Assembly: GCF_900116285.1 (NCBI RefSeq)
Contig: NZ_FPAJ01000005.1
Location: 159,910-223,909 of the forward strand
Direction of reading: 5' to 3'
Length of the DNA: 64,000 nt
Source of the DNA: Sulfitobacter marinus
Lineage (GTDB): Bacteria; Pseudomonadota; Alphaproteobacteria; Rhodobacterales; Rhodobacteraceae
The position numbers and the translations under genes were made by a program. The notes under the pieces are model-generated. The model was given only the letters and a program-made list of their open reading frames with translations, was not told the DNA's origin and searched no databases. Every line of letters starts with the position of its first letter. Position 1 is the stretch's first letter. Shown here piece by piece: positions 15,804-25,178 of the stretch.

Positions 15804-17884
15804 GCGATACGCCCCCCTCCACGCTGCCGCGCCTTGCGCTGCTGCGCGCCAACAAAGATATCGGCTTTGCTGTTGGTATGGCGCTGGTGTTGGCCGTCCT
15901 GTTCCTGCCACTTCCCCCGATCCTACTGGATTTGGGGTTGGCGCTGTCGCTATCGCTGAGCGTGCTGATTTTCATGGTCGCGCTGTGGATTCCGTCGCCG
16001 TTGCAGTTCAACTCCTTTCCCACATTGCTGCTGGTTACCACCATGCTGCGGCTGTCGCTTAACGTGGCCTCGACACGGTTGATCCTTAGTCAGGGCCATA
16101 CCGGTTTGCATGCTGCGGGCGATGTGATCCAAGGATTTTCCAAATTCATCGTCGCCAACAACTTCGTCATCGGGGTGGTGATTTTTGCCATCCTTATCGT
16201 GATCAACTTTGTGGTCATCACGAAAGGTTCGGGCCGGATCGCCGAGGTCGCGGCGCGGTTCTCGCTTGATGCGATGCCGGGCAAGCAGATGGCGATTGAC
16301 GCCGATATGGGTGCCGGGCTGATCGACGAAGACGAGGCCCGCAAGCGTCGCAAAGAGCTGGAAGACGAAAGCGCGTTTTTCGGTGCCATGGACGGCGCGT
16401 CAAAGTTTGTGCGCGGCGATGCGGTGGCGGGGCTTATCATCACCTTGATCAACGTCATTGGCGGCATTCTGATCGGAGTTTTGCAACGGGGCATGTCGGT
16501 AAGCGATGCGGCCAGCGTCTTTACCTCTCTGACCATTGGCGACGGACTGGTCAGCCAAATTCCCGCACTTGTTGTGTCGCTTGCTGCCGGTCTGATCGTC
16601 ACCAAGGGCGGAACACGCGGCGCGGCGAACGAGGTGGTTCTTGACCAGCTCTCAAACTTCCCCAAGGCGCTTTATATGGCGGCGATGCTGCTGTTTGGCA
16701 TTGGTCTATTGCCCGGCTTTCCGCTGTTGGTCTTTGCCGCTCTTGCCGCCGCGATGAGCGTTCTGGGCTATTTCATCCAACGTACCGCCGCCGAAGCCGC
16801 CATCGAGAAAAGCCGCGTCGAGGCGCTGGAACAGCACCAAAAAGCGGCCCCAGATGTGGATGCCAACCCAATGCGACTGGACGACCTGCGGCTGGTCATG
16901 GGCGAAGGCTTGGTCGGTTTGGCGAACCGGCCTGACGCGGTGCTGCCAAGCAAGATAAAATCCCTGCGCAAACATTTCGCAGAAGAATACGGCTTTCCGA
17001 TGCCGTCGGTCAGGATCAAGGATGATCCGGCGTTACCAATCAACAGTTACACATTTCAGGTGCACGGCGTCGATGTGGCCCGCGGTGATATCCGCGCAAA
17101 CCAGATGATGGTGATCAATCCCGACGGTGCCGCACTGCACCTGCCGGGCGAGCAAACCCGCGAGCCGACATTCGGACTGGATGCCTTGTGGGTGGATCAA
17201 ACTGTTGCCGGTCAGGCCGAAGCCAGCGGCTTCACCGTGGTTGACCCCGAAAGCGTCATCACCACGCACCTGACCGAAGTGGTCAAGGAAAACATGGCCG
17301 AACTGCTGACCTATGGCTGTGCGAAAGAGGCGATTGACGGGCTGGACCGCAGCTATCAAAAACTGGTGACAGACCTGCCTGTGCCCTCGCCGGCGATCAT
17401 GGTGCAGCAAGTGTTGCAGGCATTGCTGCTTGAGCGCGTGTCTATTCGAAACCTGCCCCTGATCGTCGAAGCCATGGCCGAAGCCACGCGGCAAACCAGC
17501 AAGCCAGCCTTGATCCTTGAAACCGTGCGCCGCCGCCTGTCCAGCCAGATTTGCCAAGGGCTGGCCGATGATCAGGGGTTCGTGCCGGTCATCACCCTGT
17601 CGCCCGCCTGGGAGACCGAGTTTATCGAGGCAGTGAAAATCGTCGGTGACGACCGCACATTTGTGATGTCCCCGAAACGGGTGCAGGAATTCGTGCTGCA
17701 AGCCCGCCAACAAATCCAACGCTTTGCCAGCGATGACGCCTGGCCCGCGTTGATGGTTAACCCCGAGGCCCGAACCTATGTGCGGTCCATGCTGGAACGG
17801 GTCAGCCCGATGACGCCGGTTATTTCCAACGCCGAAGTGCACCGCAAAGTGTCACTGCGGACGGTCGCCACCATCGGAACCTAA
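15800..17884 (+). CDS. flhA: Flagellar export gate protein FlhA
   Basis: A 694-residue inner-membrane protein, the normal FlhA length. The N-terminal half has about eight membrane segments with signature stretches T-M-L-R-L-S-L-N-V-A-S-T-R and D-A-M-P-G-K-Q-M-A-I-D-A-D. The C-terminal half is the cytoplasmic substrate-docking domain. Together they form the export channel ring powered with FliI. It starts inside the previous gene's stop (ATGA) and is followed after 3 bases by fliR. Not to be confused with formaldehyde dehydrogenase genes also named flhA. Confidence 0.97.
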   Translation: MSDTPPSTLPRLALLRANKDIGFAVGMALVLAVLFLPLPPILLDLGLALSLSLSVLIFMVALWIPSPLQFNSFPTLLLVTTMLRLSLNVASTRLILSQGHTGLHAAGDVIQGFSKFIVANNFVIGVVIFAILIVINFVVITKGSGRIAEVAARFSLDAMPGKQMAIDADMGAGLIDEDEARKRRKELEDESAFFGAMDGASKFVRGDAVAGLIITLINVIGGILIGVLQRGMSVSDAASVFTSLTIGDGLVSQIPALVVSLAAGLIVTKGGTRGAANEVVLDQLSNFPKALYMAAMLLFGIGLLPGFPLLVFAALAAAMSVLGYFIQRTAAEAAIEKSRVEALEQHQKAAPDVDANPMRLDDLRLVMGEGLVGLANRPDAVLPSKIKSLRKHFAEEYGFPMPSVRIKDDPALPINSYTFQVHGVDVARGDIRANQMMVINPDGAALHLPGEQTREPTFGLDALWVDQTVAGQAEASGFTVVDPESVITTHLTEVVKENMAELLTYGCAKEAIDGLDRSYQKLVTDLPVPSPAIMVQQVLQALLLERVSIRNLPLIVEAMAEATRQTSKPALILETVRRRLSSQICQGLADDQGFVPVITLSPAWETEFIEAVKIVGDDRTFVMSPKRVQEFVLQARQQIQRFASDDAWPALMVNPEARTYVRSMLERVSPMTPVISNAEVHRKVSLRTVATIGT

Positions 17885-17887
17885 GCT

Positions 17888-18643
17888 GTGGATCTCTCTG
17901 CCTTTATATCCGACGCACTGCTGGGGTATTTTGTGGTCTTCGCGCGGCTTGGGGGCGCTTTGCTGTTTATGCCCGCCTTTGGCGAACAAACGGTCCCCGT
18001 CCGCCAGCGGTTGCTTTTCGGCCTTGTCCTCAGCGCCGCACTGTACCCGGCCACCGGCGTGGGGCCGATCAGCGAAGACCGCCCGGCGGCCCTGCTGTTG
18101 ATCTTTGGGGCTGAGGTCACCATCGGGTTGTGGATTGGTCTGGTGGCGAGAACATTGATGTCAGCCCTGCAATTTGCGGGCTATCAGGTGGCGCTGATGT
18201 CGGGGCTCGCCAACGCGCTTGCCCCCAATATCGGTGCGTTTGAAGGTGCGACGAGCATGGCGGCAATGCTGTTGGTCGGGGCGACCGCATTGATCTTTGC
18301 CACCGATCTGCACCATCTGATTATTGAATCGCTGCTGATGTCATATCAGCTGTTTCAGCCGGGCAGCTTCATGCTGTCTGATATGATGGATCAATACGCG
18401 CGTGCGGTTCAGTACAGCCTCTACCTTGGTCTGTCGATTGCCGGCCCTTTCTATGTGGCAGGGCTGGTGCTGAACGTTGGCATGGGGCTGGCAAACCGCA
18501 TGATGGCAAGCCTGCAGGTCTTCTTTATCGCGCAGCCTTTGCTGATCGCTGCGGGCTTGGCTTTGATGGTGCTGGCCATTCCGACCATGATGCGCGGGTT
18601 CCTTGAACCCTTTGCGGAATGGCTGGCAACCTATGGGTTTTAG
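17888..18643 (+). CDS. fliR: Flagellar export gate protein FliR
   Basis: A 251-residue membrane protein with about six hydrophobic segments. The conserved N-terminal region F-A-R-L-G-G-A-L-L-F-M-P-A-F-G-E and M-S-A-L-Q-F-A-G-Y-Q-V-A-L-M-S-G are typical of FliR. The start is a GTG at 17888, three bases after flhA; no ATG lies near. It joins FliP and FliQ in the export gate, and flhB follows directly, as in most flagellar operons. Confidence 0.95.
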   Translation: MDLSAFISDALLGYFVVFARLGGALLFMPAFGEQTVPVRQRLLFGLVLSAALYPATGVGPISEDRPAALLLIFGAEVTIGLWIGLVARTLMSALQFAGYQVALMSGLANALAPNIGAFEGATSMAAMLLVGATALIFATDLHHLIIESLLMSYQLFQPGSFMLSDMMDQYARAVQYSLYLGLSIAGPFYVAGLVLNVGMGLANRMMASLQVFFIAQPLLIAAGLALMVLAIPTMMRGFLEPFAEWLATYGF

Positions 18644-18647
18644 ATAG

Positions 18648-19766
18648 ATGTCGGAAGAAGACAAAAGCTCAAACACCGAAGAGCCAACGGAAAAGAAGTT
18701 ACGGGACGCTCGCAAAAAAGGGGATGTGCCGCAATCACGTGAAACCGGCACCGCTATGGTGGTCTTTGCGCTGCTGATGATCCTCACCTTTGTGCTGCCA
18801 GAATCGGCCAGCCGCCTGATCGAGGCATTGCAAAGCCCCCTGCTAGGGGCTGGCGTCACCGTCATCGGCACCGGCGACACGGGCGTGATCGAGGCAGGCA
18901 ATGTGATCAAAACGCTGGGGTTCACCCTGGGTCTGGCACTGATCCCGATCGCAGCCATCATGGTGATGGCCGCCCTGTTTGGCGTTATGGTCCAAGGCGA
19001 CACTGTGGTCGCGGTTGAACGTATCAAACCAAAGCTGTCAAAGCTTAACCCGTTATCGGGGTTCAAACGGCTGTTTTCGGTCGATGCCTTTGTGGAATTC
19101 CTCAAGAACACGGGCAAAGTTCTAGTGATCGGTGCGCTCACCATTTGGGCCGTGATCGACGTGGCGCAACAGTTGGGGCAGGCCCAAGGGTTGGTGCCCG
19201 AAAGCCTGGCACAGATGACCCTGCATAAGGTGCGTTGGATTTTCATCGCTACAACTGTGTTTCTGGTTCCCATTGCGCTGGCTGACATCATCTGGAAACG
19301 CGCCCAGTGGAAGAAAAAACAAATGATGAGCCTGAAGCAAGTCCGCGACGAGCATAAAGACAGCGAAGGCGACCCGCATATTCGTGCCAGACGCGCCGAT
19401 TTGCGTCGGGCACGCGCGCGCCAGCGCATTGCGCAAGCGGTCCCCACCGCCAGCGTTATTCTGACCAATCCGACACATTTCGCCGTGGCACTGAAATACG
19501 AGCAGGGGCAGGATGATGTCCCGGTCTGCGTGGCAAAAGGGGCCGACGTGATGGCACATCGCATCCGCGAACTGGCCCGCGAAAACGACATCCCGATGAT
19601 CGAAAACCGTCCTCTCGCACGGGCGCTGCACGCGACCGTTGAGGTCGATCAACGTATCCCGATGGAACATTGGCAAGCGGTGGCGGAAATCATTGGCTTT
19701 GTGATGGACATGCGGCGGAATGTGCGGCGCAAGCCGCCAGAGGGGTCAAGCCTGCGCGAGGACTAG
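18648..19766 (+). CDS. flhB: Flagellar export switch protein FlhB
   Basis: A 372-residue protein that switches export from hook to filament substrates. The N-terminus E-P-T-E-K-K-L-R-D-A-R-K-K-G-D-V-P-Q-S-R-E is the family hallmark. Four membrane segments follow, then the cytoplasmic domain with self-cleavage site N-P-T-H (in I-L-T-N-P-T-H-F-A-V-A-L-K-Y). All catalytic features are intact. It is last in its operon and meets the convergent motE-like gene after only 3 bases, with no terminator between. Confidence 0.97.
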   Translation: MSEEDKSSNTEEPTEKKLRDARKKGDVPQSRETGTAMVVFALLMILTFVLPESASRLIEALQSPLLGAGVTVIGTGDTGVIEAGNVIKTLGFTLGLALIPIAAIMVMAALFGVMVQGDTVVAVERIKPKLSKLNPLSGFKRLFSVDAFVEFLKNTGKVLVIGALTIWAVIDVAQQLGQAQGLVPESLAQMTLHKVRWIFIATTVFLVPIALADIIWKRAQWKKKQMMSLKQVRDEHKDSEGDPHIRARRADLRRARARQRIAQAVPTASVILTNPTHFAVALKYEQGQDDVPVCVAKGADVMAHRIRELARENDIPMIENRPLARALHATVEVDQRIPMEHWQAVAEIIGFVMDMRRNVRRKPPEGSSLRED

Positions 19767-19769
19767 CAT

Positions 19770-20399
19770 TTAGCGCAGACGCAACCCTTCAAGGTTTCTG
19801 TCAGCCGGTAGCTTGGACCGTTCAAGAATGATTTTGGTGATCAATCGCGCACGGACCAGACTAAAGGCCCCCATAATCTGGGCCGCATCGCGTTCGGGCA
19901 TGGCCCCGATCACCTGAACGGCGGTTTCGACGTCAATTTCATCCATAATGCCCGCAGCCACCTGCGGTTTCATGTTGCGGTAAAGCTCCACCAGTTTGGT
20001 CATGTCCTGCGCGTTGGCATCTTGGATCAACTGCAACTGGGCACTGATTTCATCACGTACCTTGGCCAGGCGCAGCTGTTCGGCCTTCAGGCTTTCCTGC
20101 GCGAGGGTCAGGCGCGCTTCGCTATCTGCGACGGCCTGTCGCTGCTCGTTAAGAAGAGCGCGTTCTTCGGCGATCGCTTCGGCAATCACGTGACTGGGTT
20201 CGCACATCCCGCTGCTGCCGGGGGCCGTGGAATCATAGATCTTGGCCTGCGCAGGCGGGTCAATATCGAGAGACAAAGGCGCATTGCTGGCGGGGGTTTG
20301 TGCTGTCGCCGCCATCGGGAGCAGCCCAACGGACAGCTTCAACACCGCAGTCATGCCTAACCCCAGCACGATAAGTTTCGGCACTGAAAGCCAGCTCAT
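19770..20399 (-). CDS. MotE-like flagellar motor chaperone/MgtE-N-domain protein
   Basis: A 209-residue protein with one N-terminal membrane or signal segment (V-P-K-L-I-V-L-G-L-G-M-T-A-V-L), a long charged coiled coil (about residues 70-130, A-E-E-R-A-L-L-N-E-Q-R onward) and a C-terminal MgtE-N-like helical domain (A-A-G-I-M-D-E-I-D-V-E-T-A-V and M-P-E-R-D-A-A-Q-I-M). This matches alphaproteobacterial MotE-type proteins that stabilise motor components in the periplasm. It ends the fliL-fliM operon and overlaps the gene before it by four bases. The family is fairly clear; the name is inferred. Confidence 0.78.
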   Translation of the reverse strand: MSWLSVPKLIVLGLGMTAVLKLSVGLLPMAATAQTPASNAPLSLDIDPPAQAKIYDSTAPGSSGMCEPSHVIAEAIAEERALLNEQRQAVADSEARLTLAQESLKAEQLRLAKVRDEISAQLQLIQDANAQDMTKLVELYRNMKPQVAAGIMDEIDVETAVQVIGAMPERDAAQIMGAFSLVRARLITKIILERSKLPADRNLEGLRLR

Positions 20400-20776
20400 C
20401 CCTTGCGTTCCTTGGTGACATCAAAAAACGTGCGGACCAGATCAGATTTCCCCGGCACCGAGGTTTGACCCCGAACCTGCTTTTTCACCTTAAGCGGCTC
20501 TTGCGTGGCCGGAGCCTTGGAAGTGTCTCGGCCTGCCATCGCGTGGCGGGTCTTTTTCACCGGCGGTTCGACACGGCGGTTGGTCGTGCTCAGGCTGCGC
20601 AGATCTTCGACCGATTTGGTGGATTGTTCCACAGCGCTGGAAAATGCACCAACCATCGGCCCCATTTCGCGCAGGGTCATCATCAGATTGCGCACGCGTC
20701 GATCCAAAATATAGGCATAGACCAGCGTGCCGATCAGCAACACAACGATAATGACATCAATCAAAGCTGGAAGCAT
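20396..20776 (-). CDS. Small membrane-anchored flagellar protein (DUF6468-like)
   Basis: A 126-residue protein with one N-terminal membrane helix (L-I-D-V-I-I-V-V-L-L-I-G-T-L-V-Y-A), a short helix R-V-R-N-L-M-M-T-L-R-E-M-G-P-M-V-G-A-F and a basic, Pro/Lys-rich tail of about 70 residues, probably disordered in the cytoplasm. Its place between fliM and the MotE-like gene, with a 20-base overlap into fliM and ATGA overlap downstream, is shared by alphaproteobacterial flagellar clusters. No enzymatic motif is seen. A link to motor or C-ring assembly is inferred from location only. Confidence 0.7.
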   Translation of the reverse strand: MLPALIDVIIVVLLIGTLVYAYILDRRVRNLMMTLREMGPMVGAFSSAVEQSTKSVEDLRSLSTTNRRVEPPVKKTRHAMAGRDTSKAPATQEPLKVKKQVRGQTSVPGKSDLVRTFFDVTKERKG

Positions 20777-21698
20777 CCGCGATCCCCTCTTCTTTATTCT
20801 TTGGTAGCAAAGAATGAATTACCCGCAGCGCCAATGCGCCATTGCTGCGTTGACCGAACGATGCCTCAAACATCGGCTTTGCGTTCACCATGCCCACCAC
20901 AGGCGTGTCCAATGTCATCCCCAGATCAAGGATGTCACCCGGGTTCCAGTTCAGGACTTCGTGCAGCGGCACCGTCATCTCGCGCAGGACACCGGTGACC
21001 GTCACGGTGGTGCCCGATATTTGCGTGTTCATCTCGCGGCGCGAACTGCTGTCGCCACCCGACCGGCCACCGAGAAACGGTTGGGCCAGTTGTGCGCTGA
21101 CTTCGTCCAGCGCGCCATAGGGCAGGATCAACGCCAAATGCCCGATGCGATCTTCAAAGTTCAGACGCAACCGGACACGCAGCGTTGCCGTGGTTGGCGG
21201 CACCAGCAATACCGACCTTGGGTTGGATTCCAGCGTGTGCGTCGTGAACGTGACCGGGCTAACTTCAGCAAAACAACTGCTTAGACCAGTTAAGCACAGA
21301 TCAGCCAGACGGCGCCCCAGCTTTTGCTCAATCGCGGTTAGCCCGCGTGGTTTCCATTCATTGGGCGATGCCCGGCGCCCACCCAGCATGATCTCGAGCA
21401 CCGAAAACAACAGATCGGGTTCAATGACGCAGGCCACCTGACTGTCCCAAGGATCGGCCGAAGCAATCGCAATAAGCGATGGCGTCTGGATCGTTTCCAT
21501 CGCGTCCTCATAGGGCATGTAATCAAGCGATGTCAGTTCAATTTCAGGTGCGATGGTGCAATAAGATTTCAAATCCGGGATCAGCGCCAAAAGCAGCCGG
21601 TCGATGATGATCTCAAGAGTGGGCAGCCGCTCAAAGCTTTCACGCGCCTCGCGGATCATCGTTTCTTCTAGTGTTTCGTCCGGCCGGGTTGCTGTCAT
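20757..21698 (-). CDS. fliM: Flagellar motor switch protein FliM
   Basis: A 313-residue C-ring protein. The middle CheC-like domain contains L-T-S-L-D-Y-M-P-Y-E-D-A-M and L-E-I-M-L-G-G-R, and the C-terminal SpoA domain contains E-V-L-N-W-N-P-G-D-I-L-D-L-G (contact with FliN). The CheY-P-binding N-terminal peptide of enteric FliM (L-S-Q-x-E-I-D-x-L-L) is not obvious. ATG at 21698 has GGTGG 10 bases upstream. A GTG two codons earlier (21704) overlaps the fliL stop as GTGA and is an alternative. Confidence 0.93.
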   Translation of the reverse strand: MTATRPDETLEETMIREARESFERLPTLEIIIDRLLLALIPDLKSYCTIAPEIELTSLDYMPYEDAMETIQTPSLIAIASADPWDSQVACVIEPDLLFSVLEIMLGGRRASPNEWKPRGLTAIEQKLGRRLADLCLTGLSSCFAEVSPVTFTTHTLESNPRSVLLVPPTTATLRVRLRLNFEDRIGHLALILPYGALDEVSAQLAQPFLGGRSGGDSSSRREMNTQISGTTVTVTGVLREMTVPLHEVLNWNPGDILDLGMTLDTPVVGMVNAKPMFEASFGQRSNGALALRVIHSLLPKNKEEGIADASSFD

Positions 21699-21700
21699 GC

Positions 21701-22225
21701 TCACTGAACCACCATATCTGCAATGAGAATTTCAACCGGGGCTTCGGTGTGGCCCACAGCGCGCGCGCGGCGCAGCAATTCGGTTTTGATCAGGGCCAAC
21801 CCCTGACTGCCTTTCAAATCGCTGACATGCAGCTGGCGCAGAAAATCCTGAAACGTATCACGCAAATAAATCTCGCGGGCCAACAACCGGTCAGCCCCCT
21901 CACGGGTGTCATCATACACCATCAGCATGTTCAGCTTTAAAAACCGGCTTGAGTGACGCCCGTTTATCCCGGTGTCGGTGACGTTCACGATGATTTCTGG
22001 AAAAGGCATCACCGGCATATCCCCTGCATCAGCCTTGCGCGGCTGACCTGCTTCTGCGTCGCCCTGGCCTTGCGCGGCGCCCTGTTCCTCCGCGGGGGTA
22101 TCTTGGCCCAATCCGACCATCGACAACATCTTGTCCGACCCCATGGCAAGCGTGACCCCGCCAACCCCTGCAAGGACGCACAGAAGAATGACTGCAACGA
22201 TGACAAGAGTCTTTTTCACTTTCAT
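21701..22225 (-). CDS. fliL: Flagellar basal-body protein FliL
   Basis: A 174-residue single-pass membrane protein. A basic start and helix (M-K-V-K-K-T-L-V-I-V-A-V-I-L-L) are followed by an acidic/Gln-rich linker and a periplasmic domain with the FliL pattern L-A-R-E-I-Y-L-R-D-T-F-Q-D-F-L-R-Q-L. FliL rings the stators and supports torque. The ATG at 22225 puts the membrane helix at the N-terminus; an upstream TTG at 22279 would add 18 residues without a ribosome site. First gene of the fliL-fliM operon. A second FliL-like gene lies at 41375. Confidence 0.92.
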   Translation of the reverse strand: MKVKKTLVIVAVILLCVLAGVGGVTLAMGSDKMLSMVGLGQDTPAEEQGAAQGQGDAEAGQPRKADAGDMPVMPFPEIIVNVTDTGINGRHSSRFLKLNMLMVYDDTREGADRLLAREIYLRDTFQDFLRQLHVSDLKGSQGLALIKTELLRRARAVGHTEAPVEILIADMVVQ

Positions 22226-22400
22226 AGCTTTGGCAAAGACCTGTACATTACTTGTAAAACAAGGATAGATAGATCTCAAAACAAGTTTTAATGCAACAGA
22301 AACATGTTTATTTATTTGATGATCAAGTATAAATCTATATGTACTTACCTTCTGCGGGTCATCCGAGGAAGTAGGACATCATACTGCCAAGCGAGGACAT
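22226..22400. promoter_or_regulatory. Divergent fliL/fliF intergenic promoter region
   Basis: A 175-base AT-rich gap between two operons reading outward. It contains the palindrome CTTGT-AAA-ACAAG (22251-22263) running into CAAGGATAG (22260-22268), one of the CAAG(A/G)ATAA-type elements seen in several flagellar gaps. GAGGA before the fliF GTG is its ribosome site. Exact promoter boxes are not assigned. Confidence 0.5.
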
Positions 22401-24086
22401 GTGCGTCAGATTGTCGATAACCTAAGAGATCTAGGCCCACGGAGATTGGCCCTGCTGGGCGGTATCGGTTTGGCCATTGTTGCGACCGTGTTCATCGGTG
22501 CCCGTACAATATTCGCGCCTGCCTTTGTCCCGCTTTACAGCCAGCTTAGCCCCGGCACCGCGTCGCAGATGATGCAATCGCTCGAGCAGGCCGGGCTTTC
22601 CGTCGATCTGTCGCGCAATGGCGATACGATTTCGGTCGCAGAAAGCGACATCGCGAGGGCGCGCATGGCTCTTGCCGATGCAGGATTGCCGGGCGAGGGC
22701 GTGCCGGGGTGGGAAATCTTCGACAACATGTCCGGGATGGGGATGAACTCCTTTATGCAAAAGGTGAACCGCCTGCGCGCGCTTGAGGGCGAATTGGCCC
22801 GTTCCATTCAAACCATCAATGGCATCACGGCCGCACGTGTTCATCTGGTCCTGCCGGAACGGGCTGCTTTTTCGCGGTCACGGCCAGAGGCCAGCGGATC
22901 GGTCATCGTCCGGTCGCAGGCCAACACCACCATGACCCGCAGGCAGGCGCAGGCCATTCAGGCGCTGGTCGCCTCGGCTGTGGCTGACCTTGATGCACAA
23001 GACGTCACCGTGCTTTCGGCCTCGGGCGAGACGATCCTAGCCAAGGAAGACGGCGGGACATCTGATTTCTCGTTGCAAAGCCAACGGGGCATGATCGAAG
23101 AGCAGTTGGCCCAAAAGGTAGAGGCCATCTTGAACGCCCGCGTCGGCCCCGGCAACACCCGTGTGCGGGTCAGCGTCGACCTGACAACAGAACGCGAAGT
23201 CCGCGTGTCGCGCAGCTTTGACCCCAACCAGCAGGTCGCCCGTTCGATCGAAACCCGCGTTCGCAACTCGAACGAAACGGACCCCGCAGAAGGCACCGTG
23301 GACGTGGCCAACAACATCCCAGACGAGTTGCGCGAAGACGGCCCCGGGGCTGGCGGGCAATCCACCCGCAGTGAAAACGACGAAGTCATCAACTATGAAA
23401 TCGGGTCGGTCCAAAGCGAAGTGGTCCGCGAACCCGGTGATATCGAAAGGATATCCGTCGCCGTCTTGGTCAATGGCAGCTACGGCACCCTGCCCGACGG
23501 CACTGAGGGTTACATCGAACGTTCCCAAGAAGAAATGCAGCGCCTGAAGCAATTGGTCAGCACCGCCATCGGCTTTGACGAGACGCGCGGCGATCAGGTT
23601 CAGGTCGATACCCTGCAATTTCTGGATTTCGATGCCGAGTTCAACACCCCCGTGGGGCGCAGTATCATGGCTATTCTGGCGGATAATACCATGTCGATCC
23701 TGCGCGCAGTCTTTGGGCTGGCCTTGGTTTCTATCATCATGGTGCTCGGGGCCAAACCCTTGCGCATGGTTCTTGATGCCGCAACGCTTACCCCGGCTTT
23801 GGCGGGGGCTGGCGCGGATGCTGCGTTGCTTACCGGGCCAGAGCCCAAACAACGCGCCCTGCCCAACCAAAATGCGCCGCAACAACTGGGAACGCAATCC
23901 GCCGGGCAGACCGGCACCTTGCTAGGCCCAGACGAAGAAGCGCCCCGTGAAATGGTCCAGCTTGCATCGGTCGATGGTGCGGTGCGTCACAGCCAGATCA
24001 AGGCCGTCGCGGCCTTGGCCGAAAACAACGAAGACGAAGCCTTGCGCGTGCTGGGTGAATGGTTGGCCGAAAGGGAAGACAAATGA
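22401..24086 (+). CDS. fliF: Flagellar MS-ring protein FliF
   Basis: A 561-residue ring protein, the base on which the flagellum is built. Membrane segments lie near residues 17-35 and about 430-450 (I-L-R-A-V-F-G-L-A-L-V-S-I-I-M-V-L-G). Ring motifs Y-S-Q-L-S-P-G-T-A-S, R-V-H-L-V-L-P-E-R and a C-terminal FliG-binding tail (E-D-E-A-L-R-V-L-G-E-W-L) are visible. The GTG start at 22401 has AGGA close upstream; no better ATG exists. It leads an operon with fliH, fliN, fliP and fliG and overlaps fliH by ATGA. Confidence 0.96.
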   Translation: MRQIVDNLRDLGPRRLALLGGIGLAIVATVFIGARTIFAPAFVPLYSQLSPGTASQMMQSLEQAGLSVDLSRNGDTISVAESDIARARMALADAGLPGEGVPGWEIFDNMSGMGMNSFMQKVNRLRALEGELARSIQTINGITAARVHLVLPERAAFSRSRPEASGSVIVRSQANTTMTRRQAQAIQALVASAVADLDAQDVTVLSASGETILAKEDGGTSDFSLQSQRGMIEEQLAQKVEAILNARVGPGNTRVRVSVDLTTEREVRVSRSFDPNQQVARSIETRVRNSNETDPAEGTVDVANNIPDELREDGPGAGGQSTRSENDEVINYEIGSVQSEVVREPGDIERISVAVLVNGSYGTLPDGTEGYIERSQEEMQRLKQLVSTAIGFDETRGDQVQVDTLQFLDFDAEFNTPVGRSIMAILADNTMSILRAVFGLALVSIIMVLGAKPLRMVLDAATLTPALAGAGADAALLTGPEPKQRALPNQNAPQQLGTQSAGQTGTLLGPDEEAPREMVQLASVDGAVRHSQIKAVAALAENNEDEALRVLGEWLAEREDK

Positions 24087-24745
24087 TCAGCAGATTGAAC
24101 CTGCGCAATTTTGATGACGACGGCTCCAGCACGGCCGGTGACCCCGATGCCGCGACCAACGAAGAAATCGAAGCGCGGATTGCGAAGGCTCATAAACAGG
24201 GCCACATCGAAGGATACCTGACCGGTGCCGACGCCGGGCGTGCTGAGATGGCCAAGACGATGGAAAAGGCACAGACCGAAATGGTCGAAATGCTGGCGCA
24301 GGAACTGGCCCGCCTTGCCATCGCCGCCGAACAACGACACGAGGCGCTGGTGGCACAGGTCGTCGGCTTTACGCTTCAGACCTGCGAGATCATCTTTCCC
24401 GAGATCATCGAACGCATGTCCGCCGAACGGGTCAGGAAAACGGCTATGCGGTCGCTTAAGATGGCCATCGGATCAAGCCGCATTCGGGTCCGGCTGTCAC
24501 CTGACACGCTGGCCGAGATCGGGCCGGAACTGCGTATGCAGGCCGCACAACATCAATGTGATCATGCGCTGGAGCTGCAGGCCGATCCTGAACTGCATGC
24601 AGGCGATGCCCGAATGGAATGGGACCACGGCGGTCTCGATTACGGTTTCCAGAAAATCTGCGACCGGCTTTTGGCCGAACTTCGCGATACTCATCAACGG
24701 GCGATAAATGCCCAGAAGGATAAGGACGGACATGGACAAGCCTGA
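24083..24745 (+). CDS. fliH: FliH-like flagellar export regulator
   Basis: A 220-residue protein between fliF and fliN, the usual fliH place. It has a charged, coiled-coil N-terminal half (A-K-A-H-K-Q-G-H-I-E-G-Y-L-T-G-A-D-A-G-R, with Gly-x-x-x-Gly-like spacing) and a C-terminal FliH/V-ATPase E-like domain (R-V-R-L-S-P-D-T-L, then A-R-M-E-W-D-H-G-G-L-D-Y-G). FliH binds and restrains FliI. The ATG at 24083 overlaps the fliF stop; the gene runs 14 bases into fliN. Sequence divergence makes the name slightly less certain than its neighbours. Confidence 0.85.
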   Translation: MISRLNLRNFDDDGSSTAGDPDAATNEEIEARIAKAHKQGHIEGYLTGADAGRAEMAKTMEKAQTEMVEMLAQELARLAIAAEQRHEALVAQVVGFTLQTCEIIFPEIIERMSAERVRKTAMRSLKMAIGSSRIRVRLSPDTLAEIGPELRMQAAQHQCDHALELQADPELHAGDARMEWDHGGLDYGFQKICDRLLAELRDTHQRAINAQKDKDGHGQA

Positions 24746-25178
24746 CAAGCAAACCCCCAAAACCAACGCTGACGCCGATACGAAATCCCAAGCGTCACCC
24801 GAACTTGCCGATGCGCTTGGCCAGCCGGTTACGCCGGATCAAGACGCCGACAAAAGCGTGTTTCCCAATCTGGATCAACAAGACACGGAACAAGACGGGA
24901 TTGACGCCGCGCAGCTTGGGAAGGGCGGCGCAGGCATCAACGCGATGCTGAACGTCGGGCTGGATGTCCAGGTCGTGCTGGGGCAGGCCCGCATGCCGAT
25001 TTCGCGTCTGCTGGAACTGACGCGCGGGTCGATTGTGGAATTGAACCGCAAAATCGGTGCCCCCGTTGATCTGATGGTCAGTGACCGTTTGGTCGCGCGC
25101 GGCGATCTTGTCAAAGTCGGAGAGGACCGTCTAGGCGTGTCCCTGACCCAGATCGTTAAGGACTATGTCCCTGACTGA
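24732..25178 (+). CDS. fliN: Flagellar motor switch protein FliN
   Basis: A 148-residue C-ring protein. A long polar, Asp/Gln-rich N-terminal extension of about 70 residues precedes the SpoA domain (L-D-V-Q-V-V-L-G-Q-A-R-M-P-I, then G-S-I-V-E-L-N-R and V-A-R-G-D-L-V-K-V-G). AGGA at 24723-24726 supports the ATG at 24732. It overlaps fliH upstream and fliP downstream, so fliF-fliH-fliN-fliP form one coupled message. Confidence 0.94.
   Translation: MDKPDKQTPKTNADADTKSQASPELADALGQPVTPDQDADKSVFPNLDQQDTEQDGIDAAQLGKGGAGINAMLNVGLDVQVVLGQARMPISRLLELTRGSIVELNRKIGAPVDLMVSDRLVARGDLVKVGEDRLGVSLTQIVKDYVPD

Noticed and set aside
18341..19591. A 416-codon open frame antisense to flhB and fliR
   Set aside because: Both sense genes are textbook flagellar proteins; the antisense product is low-complexity Ser/Thr/Arg-rich with no ribosome site.
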